DNA of 64,000 nt. It comes from Telopea speciosissima. Its lineage: Eukaryota > Streptophyta > Magnoliopsida > Proteales > Proteaceae. Positions 56,151 through 64,000 of this stretch are shown one piece after another. The DNA lies in contig NC_057925.1 of assembly GCF_018873765.1 (NCBI RefSeq), forward strand, positions 9,063,568 to 9,127,567, written 5' to 3'. A program made the position numbers and the translations under genes. The stretch's first letter is position 1, and the number at the start of each line of letters is the position of its first letter. The notes beneath the pieces are model-generated. The model was given only the letters and a program-made list of their open reading frames with translations, was not told the origin of the DNA and did not search any database.

Positions 56151-57757
56151 TGATATATAGGTGTTGTGGAAGCAGCTATCGGTGATTTGGCAAAGCTAGA
56201 ATGGCCAAACGGGCTTCTACACAGTGTCAAGGGCATTTTGATCATTTGACAGGGTTACAGCAACAACCGAGCATGTAGGATGACTTTTGACAGTATATTA
56301 GGTCTTTATACAGTGTTTGAAAAAGGTTTGAAGGCTCTGTGCATCAAAAATTGTAAAATCACAAGTTCATGTAGTGGCACAGTGTTTAGATCCATTTTTG
56401 GAAGTGACAATGGTAGAACATGTTGGTTTAATTGCATTTGATGTACGTGTCCATCAAACCCAATTTAATATGATTAAATTAATTATTATATTTTCATATT
56501 CATGTGCTTGTTGTGATTATGTTGATAATATGTAATTGCCCACATTTACATTAATTCACAATTATGGACAGATTTGGACACTCTATTCTAAGGTTACCAC
56601 ATTGTATATTTTCCTAATGGAGATTAGTATAGAAATATAAATGTGGGCACTTAATTGTGTTGAACATTGATCCATTGGAATTCCCGATTTGGTTTACAGC
56701 CATTGTATTTGTAAGGAAAATTTACGGTAGTTACTTTTTCTCATACTTGAGAGGCAGTTATTGTTGCTTTTATGTTTTTTGCAATTGTGGTAATTCAATG
56801 GTTGATGTCTACCGACAGGACTGACTAAACACTGGACACTCATTGTATGATTTATATGCGTGAATGAGAGTGTTCCTCAATAAGGTTTCACACCCCGACT
56901 GGGTGAATATTCAAGTTTGTGAGTTATTGAATAATGATCGATCGGAATCCGAGACCTCGGTAATATTAAATATTAGCATTTGAAATAAGTTTCAAATAAT
57001 TTTGGTTGATCATTGGTCCTAAAACTCATGGTTAATTATGCAGTGCACTTGCAATTTTGGCTGGACGTTTTGTTTTCATACTTGTAAGGGTGCATTGTGG
57101 ATGTTGTTAGTGTGGGGAGAAAGGCAATGAAAGTTTCTATCATAGGGGGTTTTTAGGTTACGTCTTTTGTAGAGATGTTCTTTTATGCAATTAGAAAAAG
57201 AGACGTGAAGAGAAGGGAGAGAAGAAAAAGATGAGGGAGGTGGCTCTGCACCCCTAGAGGGTTCAGATTTGTCCCCATCGGTCACCATGTGGGTAGCAGA
57301 TCTGAACTCAAAAGTTTCATGGCTATAATAATGTTATTAGTGATTTCAACAGGCTTGAAGTGGGTTTATATACAGGATCAGCTCGGATAGGCAGATCCAC
57401 AATAGGGCATTCTGAACCAGAGGGAATCGATCGGGGTCAGTCGAATCAACCATTCCAATCCAGATTGTTTAATCCACTCTCCGATGCCAAGAGCTTCTGA
57501 ACCTGATTACTCTGATGATCTGCAGCCAACTCGTCTGAAATTTTGGATGCTAACAATTTTCTTAACAAATCACGATCTGTAACCACTAACTGGAACAGAA
57601 GAGAGGAGAGAATAGATAAAGAGATTGAGGGAAAAGAAGAGAGGAGACTGCCTAAGAGAGAAGCAGTCAATACATACTCGTAAATACTTTAAGTATTTAT
57701 TGGAAAAATACATAGAAAATTCATGAAAACTTATATAGCTACCCAACCTACGGATTG
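56151..57757. other. Unassigned stretch downstream of the NBS-LRR pseudogene
   Basis: First ~250 bp may be decayed LRR sequence. 56440-57050 resembles plant LTR sequence in style (ggaatccgagacctcggt) but ends were not found. The rest is non-coding. Confidence 0.3.
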
Positions 57758-57935
57758 AGCTCCTCTCTTGTGCGGGACGATGTCCAGTGCACATCATCTG
57801 ACTGGGGAGGCCTTGATCCACACGTCACTGCACCGAGATGCATGCGGTGGTGTGGATCAAAGCCCCCCACCCGTATGATGTGCGCTGGATACTGTCCGGC
57901 GCACAAGTGCGCTGGAGAGGAGCCCAATCCCCCAA
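57758..57935. mobile_element. Fold-back MITE of a different family
   Basis: Arms: gatgtccagtgcacatcat.tgactggggaggc.ttgatccacac is mirrored by gtgtggatcaaagccccccacccgtatgatgtgcgctggatactgtcc. No GCAATGACC core. No clear TSD read. Confidence 0.75.
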
Positions 57936-59028
57936 CCTACACGTTTGTCCACTTTGCAGTGCAATTTTTGTTTTTTTTTGGAAGATTAATCTATTGATTA
58001 ACAGGTGCAAGAAACCTGGTTGGTGGGTTACATAATTCTTCCAACCAGTGAAAAATTGAAAATCGGTTACTGTCATACACCGCATAGACATATAAGAAAA
58101 CTTACTGCCTTCCAAAAACTGCAACTAAGTTCGATTTTCCCGAGAAATATAAGAAAACTTACTAGCCAAAAAGTATGTTGCAATGTGAATGGTATCTGAA
58201 ATCACCGGCTGCAAGGAAAGGGGCGCTAGTCTCTTCGGATCCAATGCTCTCTTTACTATCCAATTCCACTTCCAGATAATCAAGACCCATTGCCACGGCG
58301 GCTTCAAGCAAACCACTTCATATCACTAAAGCCTCGCCCACACCAATATCCTTGGATCTGGAAAATTCAGATTTTGCAAAGACTGGATTGCCTTCATGGT
58401 CCCTGTTACTGATATCCATCCCGTGGGTCGAACAATCTGAGAATTTTGAGACATCACAGTTAAATTTAAAGAACGGGGGCTTGGGGCTTCCAAAGATTTC
58501 CTGGGGATGGTGGACTGGAATTTGGGACTTGAGCTTTCCGGGGAGGGTGATTATGCATCGGGAGAAATTCTACCAGGGCTAGGGTGAAAAAGACTCCATA
58601 TCCACCCCTTCCGTAGCAATTTACAGCTTACTAGCAATGGCGAGATCAGCTCATAAATCTCTCTCTACTGGCAGTTCAGATGCACCTGATAGAGATAAGA
58701 ATGGAACCTAACCTAAAAAAGAGATGACTTTATAGGGACTTCCCAGAAAAATGGATGCAATTCTGAAAGAAATTCCCAGAAACCATGATCTTTCATATTA
58801 AGATCTTTATACCTGTTCCCATGAGTCCCTTGTAGGAAACAACATTACATGCATGGGAGACCAGCAGCTCCAACAATCATAATCGAGTCTCTTAAGAAAT
58901 TTCTTGAAAAACCGATTTCAATAGATAGATAATTTGATAAAGAAAAAGAGAAAACCTGAAAACTATATCCCTTTTTTTTCCTTTTTAAGGAAACCTACAT
59001 TTAAGAACCTGTAATACTCCAGTCTGCT
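57936..59028. other. 3' flank of the RETICULATA-related gene and unassigned sequence
   Basis: 58960-59028 would be the 3'UTR of the minus-strand gene. Around 58130-58310 the minus strand reads LLEAAVAMGLDYLEVELDSK and further residues without a stop, which looks coding in style, but no family was recognised and the frames around it are broken. Confidence 0.3.
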
Positions 59029-59870
59029 CTATTCACGTATCTTTTGAATACCCACCCAACGAGCGTAATCCACCCACCTGTTCAAACAACATATATCTCC
59101 AATATTAGTACTGAACAACAGAAGGCAATGGGATTTATAATGGTAGAACTCTAAAAAACACAGTTCAAGAAACTCACATCAATGACCCTAAGAATGTGTT
59201 GCCTGTCCGAACAGCAAAGCAGAGTGCACTCAATACAACCTTATGTTGGTGTAGCATTGGTTCCAAAATCCGTTGTTCAATTACACCAGCCAGTATTTGG
59301 TACCTGTTGAACAAAGAATATATTGTTAGTCAAGCCCATTGATGAATGTATGTTGACCAGATAATCTTTGTTCCAAGCATCTCCTCCCCCCCCCCCCCAA
59401 CAACCCCCCAAGTCCAAAAAAAAAAAAAAGAAAACACCTATTTGTATAGGGTGATGTGATGTCTGGAACCTCCCATACTGACTATTGTAACAACCTTAAT
59501 CCCAGAATTCTCTCTTCACTGAACCTTCTTCACTCACCATAAAGCTGGGAATTGTTCAAATTTCCTAACTCACATTCTGACCAAATTTTTGTAACCTAGA
59601 ATTGTAGACTAATCAATATACTAAAAGGGCTATAATATACATGGCTGGATTGGGCCTGAAACCGTAGGCTTGTCTTGGACCTGACTGGGTTTGTACACTG
59701 ACTTAACCATGTACGGTCCAATCAGACAGCTCTAAGTTCTGATATCTTATTATTCTGGTGAAGGACTAATATATAGTAATACCATAGTAAATGAGCTTGC
59801 TAGAGAGAGCTCCTAGCTATGTTTGGAAGGCAAGAAAAGAAAAGAAAAATTATTAAAAATTTAAATTTCA

Positions 59871-59913
<43 letters not shown>

Positions 59914-62189
59914 TTCAATGATTGTGTCATCATGTTTTTTGTCTTATTATGTTATTTCTGTTCTTTTCTTTTATTTTCTTGACTTCCAAACATTACATTA
60001 GGGATCATCCCGTAGGACCTTATCCCATTGTGTAATCATGTGATGATATCTTTGTCCCTCTATTGTTACTGTTCTTGCACTAGTAATTGATGTACCATTT
60101 GCAACCCCCTCTCAGGATCATTAAGTAAAAATTGATGTTCAAAAAAACAAAAACAAAAAAAAAACTACTATTGCATGTATCATATCTAACTATTTGAGGG
60201 GGAAAAAAAAAAAAGAAAAGAAGACTGGTGTTACTGATTCTTCTACTGCTTCTGTATTTCAAGAATATGTGATAATACAGTCTACAGTGGTCCTTGGTAA
60301 ATGCGAGAATGCCCAGAAAATAGGAGGGCAATAAAGATTATTAATAACAATAAAAGATTGACTACAAATTATTTACAATGAGGTGATGGTTGTCTGTCTT
60401 GTTTCATAGAAAAGTGGAAATTAATGAGAATAATAAGATAATTAATTATAACTCTTCATTCTAGGTATGTCCTGATACCCAAAAATTGCAGTTGAGCAAG
60501 CTAGATTTTACACTTTAATTGATTCTTATCGACACCCTACTAACACTTATATTCTGTTGCAAGTTCACAACTTATCACTGGCACAAACCATTGAGTTTCT
60601 TTTGCCTTAACACTAGCACAAGCCCAACAAACCATTGAGTTTCTTTTGCCCAGCCCAAGTAACAACAATCAAATCATTTGTGATCCCTGGCCTTCTGGCA
60701 GATTTTCAAATTATTAGGATAATACTGAATTTCAAAGTAAGCATTATACTGAAAGGTTAATATCATCAAAAGGTGCAATGAAAATAAAGAGAAAACGAAA
60801 CAACGATTGCAAAGATTTTATACATAAATACACATCGTAGTTAAGTTCTTTTCTTGTTACCAATGCAAATAAAGAGAAAGGTGATCGCACAAAGCAGTAG
60901 CCCAAACACTGACTTCTTTAAGTATCCACATACCTAAGATTGCTAGACACTGCCATGTACACACCATACGCAACACTGGTTGATAATACAGGAACATCTT
61001 CAGCTTCACCAGCAAAATCCTTGTCCACTGCCTTTCTTGCACTAATCAAGGCATTGGTTATACCTGTACCAACCTGGAAGAAAAAGTGAACTATATTTAC
61101 ATGCCAAGTTGCCAACAAATTGCAAATGAAGCTCTCATTTAGGACTTTAAGTAGCAAGAGATGATAATAATACTTAGAACAGAATCCTAAGTGGAGGGAA
61201 TAAAACAATAAGAATGAACATATAGTTAGATGTTTATAAGATGATCATCACAGGAAGTTTATACTGGAGAGAATATACAAACTGTGATATGTTTAGAGTG
61301 GAATCCGTAATGGACAAAATCAATGTATAAAGTAGAGGTGTTAGTTTGCTTTGCAAATCAATTTCATTTTTAATCACTTACAAGCCTCTTGTCTTCAGGC
61401 CAACCCTTGCTGTCTTGCAGAAGCCTTCTTTGTGAACTGCTCGGAGGATTCTAAAACTACATCTACTGTGTCTTGGTATTTGGGAAGGGGGAGTTTTTAT
61501 CTGTTTTTGTTCGTTTGTTTGATGTTGATCAGCAACAACAACACTTGATCAACAACAGAACTATATTTTCATTTCTTGTTTTAAAGATGTAACATTCAGC
61601 AACCACCCACCCCCTAAAAAAAATGTCGATCAAAGGTTCCTAATCATAACAGCATACCTATCTGCATAGCAATTTGTAAAGATAGACCACATACAACTAC
61701 ATAAAAGGCTTAACATAAATCACAAGCCTCCGAAGGAAAGAAAAGATTGACCTACCAAAGATGCACTGGTCCCAACTGCAAAAAGCTTGGCCCCGTTACG
61801 CTGCGTAACAAAACCACTCCATGAAGTACATGCATTTACTAAATGTATTGCAAAATTATTTTGATCAAACATTTGAGATGCAAAGTGAGTACATAACTAT
61901 TCCACTTACCATTATAGCACCTACTCTTTGTAAAAGTGAATAGGATGATCCAGCCAATGCAACCTTAAAACAGGATTCAGAAGGAAAATCAGTAACTGTG
62001 GACATTTTATAGAAACATCTTTTTATAAAATATTACATCAAACACTATTTCAAATTCAATAACCTATGAAACCAACCTGAAAGGCATTATCAGGGCAGCC
62101 ACGGAAGAACTTAGCGATAGGTCCAGCACCGACTGCAAGTGGTGGTCGTAGAGAGACAGTAGGAGCAGGAAGCCAAACAAGCATAAAAT
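59029..62189 (-). CDS. RETICULATA-related (DUF3411) chloroplast membrane protein, 3' exons
   Basis: Six exons, 62189-62077, 61963-61910, 61800-61756, 61073-60934, 59303-59178 and 59077-59029 (stop TAG), join in frame. They read DFMLVWLPAPTVSLRPPLAV, GCPDNAFQ, VALAGSSYSLLQRVGAIM, RNGAKLFAVGTSASL, VGTGITNALISARKAVDKD, LSTSVAYGVYMAVSSNLR, YQILAGVIEQRILEPMLH, ALCFAVRTGNTFLGSL and WVDYARWVGIQKIRE. All junctions have GT and AG. This is the conserved C-terminal half of the family, thought to act in the chloroplast envelope and needed for normal leaf-cell development and metabolism. The transit peptide and first half lie upstream, beyond recognisable exons in this window. No disabling change; a long intron (59304-60933) contains GA and poly-C tracts. 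Confidence 0.9.
59874..59908. repeat. (GA)n microsatellite
   Basis: A run of GA dinucleotides in the long intron of the RETICULATA-related gene. Confidence 0.9.
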
Positions 62190-64000
62190 CTGCAATGATG
62201 GCCATGAACTAAGAATTGGAATGTGTTAGCAAGATATATAATCTAGGAGATTAGAACAGTACATGGCTCCCAACTAATGAAAAAGAAGGGAAAAAAAAAA
62301 ACTTCAAGTGCAACCTGGCAAGATGCTTCTAATAGTAAATAATCCTGTGAAAAAAACTTTGATTAGATATGTCATCACTTACATAGGGTAAAATCTAACA
62401 CCCCTCAAACTATCCTGGAAAGTTGGATGATAGAATAAGACTGGAATATCCAACAAACACTTCAATATCACTAGTAACTAGGAAGTGAGGAAAGAGATTT
62501 CTCCTAGTTACGAAGTCAAACATGTTCACACAAGGAAGGCATGCAGCTACAAACTGCAGCAGAACGTTAACCAGTTCTAGATCATGTGCCGTCAAGAATT
62601 TGTATTGCACTGGTCTAATATTTTTGCCACATTCTTTCAAATGAATCCTGATAATTGTTTCAAGCATGGGTAAAGGCATCCCTTGTGAGCAACACCCTGC
62701 ATTGCCACCACTGCCAAGGGCCAACATTTGGCAACCCAGTGAAGTAGCACCCAGTTCTTTAACAAAGAAGACAATATTCCCATGCCAGGTGGGACAAAAA
62801 CGAGTATAAACATTACAATTAGTACAGGAGAACAGGATTCATCTTGTCATTTGGGAAGTGACGCTTCAGAAAGTGAGAGCATAGAGTGGACTATATGATA
62901 TAAAGAGATGGATAATTACGATGTATGGTTACAGTATACAAAATACTAAGGTGAGATAAAACTAGAGCTGTTTAGAGTGTCCATTGAATCTTATAAAATG
63001 GGTGAGGGGGATGACTAAGATGCAAGATTGACATGGAGAAGATTCATAAGCTAGTAGAGGGAAGTTATCTTGAAAGGTTTATCAAAAAAGATGGGTCTTC
63101 AAGAAGATGGCAAAGAATTATGACATGTGTTGCTCTTTTCCTGTTAATTGTGAATGGTGCATCCTAAGACTGCATCCACAGTTCTAGAAGGTTTCTAAAG
63201 TCAATATTCTTCTAAGTTGTTCTTTTCATATTGGTGATAGATGCCTCAGGTAAGTTCTTATCAAAGGAAAAGAGTTTGGCATGATAATTGGGTAGGTGCC
63301 TAATGGGGCTAGATCACATCAAAGTGTGTCTTTGACTCTTTGACACTTTAATTTTCTAACAACCATCCTTCCAATATGTTATATGACCTATTTTAAGGCT
63401 ATAATGTTGTCTGGATTGGTCCCCATCAAAACTGTTACTGTAAGCCAATTTTTAGGAGATATGGAATAAGAATGTTTTCCAGAGGAAACAGATGCCAGGT
63501 TCTGTTCAGTCCCCCCATAGGCTCTCAAGTGCTGTGAGGGATGCAAGGATCTTCTAATTAAAGTGCAAATGGGGGTTTCTTGGTGGCCTAATACTAGAGG
63601 TGACTAATAAAGAAGGTGGGAGAGAATACACTTTTTGGGACACTGGGAAAACAAACATTACCAAGAGTTTAAGCATCTTACTCAGTACCAGCCCTTGTTC
63701 AGGTATATACTGTGGACCGCATAAGGAAAAGGACCCTCATATGGCATGTAGAAGTGTGCAATGTTTTTGCAACGAGGAGAGTGATGCATGCACCCAGCAG
63801 TTTGATGCCCTGGAGAATGCAGTCAATGCACTGCTTTGCAATGTTGGGGTTTGTGGAGTTTAAGGTATCTATGGATCTTTCATGATATACAGACACTAAC
63901 CCCATGACCGTGCCTCCACTTTCCTCGAGGGCAGGAAGCACACCAGCAGTGTGCGTTGCGTGATTCCAGTTTGTTTTTTGCACTGAACTGGGTGGACTGG
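62190..64000. other. Upstream intron of the RETICULATA-related gene, or intergenic sequence
   Basis: The exon at 62189 begins inside a codon, so another exon must lie upstream. None was recognised to the window's end. Frames at 62410-62727, 63600-63863 and 63699-63983 match no family I know and may be decayed repeat sequence inside a long intron. Confidence 0.4.

Noticed and set aside
58125-58316. Minus-strand coding-like frame (LLEAAVAMGLDYLEVELDSK)
   Set aside because: Looks coding in style but no family recognised and flanking frames are broken; not called as a gene.
62410-63983. Frames of 87-105 residues near the right edge
   Set aside because: No family resemblance and no splice context linking them to the RETICULATA-related exons.

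Overview
This is a nuclear segment of an angiosperm genome. The evidence is plant-specific gene families (MIK2-like LRR receptor kinase, CC-NBS-LRR, CYSTM, ankyrin/PGG, RETICULATA-related), GT-AG introns, plant lineages of Ty3/gypsy and Ty1/copia, L1-type LINEs with an RNase H domain, and an Au-type SINE. The species cannot be named from the sequence. Nothing suggests bacterial or organellar DNA, and no rRNA, tRNA gene or CRISPR array was seen. Most of the window is transposable elements, many inserted in one another. Two paralogous regions inside the window act as controls: several elements have an empty allele in the other copy, so their ends and target-site duplications (TSDs) can be read directly. 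Layout: 1-6885 is the 5' part of a minus-strand Ty3/gypsy element with an antisense ORF that has its own promoter and intron. 8064-12535 is duplicated copy A, holding a hAT-like element and a 2.7 kb solo LTR. 12719-14581 is a LINE fragment. 14860-19099 is a dead MIK2-like receptor kinase gene. 19100-27600 is its 5' flank, repeated in tandem and loaded with two Mutator-like elements (one carrying a Dof zinc-finger fragment), a hAT-like element, a solo LTR and a LINE 3' end. 27760-30734 holds small inverted-repeat elements, a gag fragment and duplicated copy B. 30742-35166 is a LINE with TSD. 35335-35804 is a small, apparently intact CYSTM gene. 36590-38998 is an inverted copy of the receptor-kinase promoter, cut off by a copia element. 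40270-45276 is an apparently intact ankyrin/PGG membrane-protein gene whose introns are full of fold-back elements. 45560-51500 is mostly element sequence, including a SIRE-like copia 3' half. 52173-53922 is a third Mutator-like element. 54061-56150 is a CC-NBS-LRR pseudogene. 59029-62189 is the 3' end of a RETICULATA-related (DUF3411) gene. Working together: the likely live host genes are the CYSTM gene, the ankyrin/PGG gene and the RETICULATA-related gene. The two classical resistance/receptor genes (MIK2-like and NBS-LRR) are both broken, as is common in decaying immune-receptor clusters. The most novel-looking signal is a set of short fold-back elements with a shared GCAATGACC-type core and, where measurable, 9-bp TSDs. 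They are scattered over 19-52 kb and concentrated in the ankyrin gene introns.
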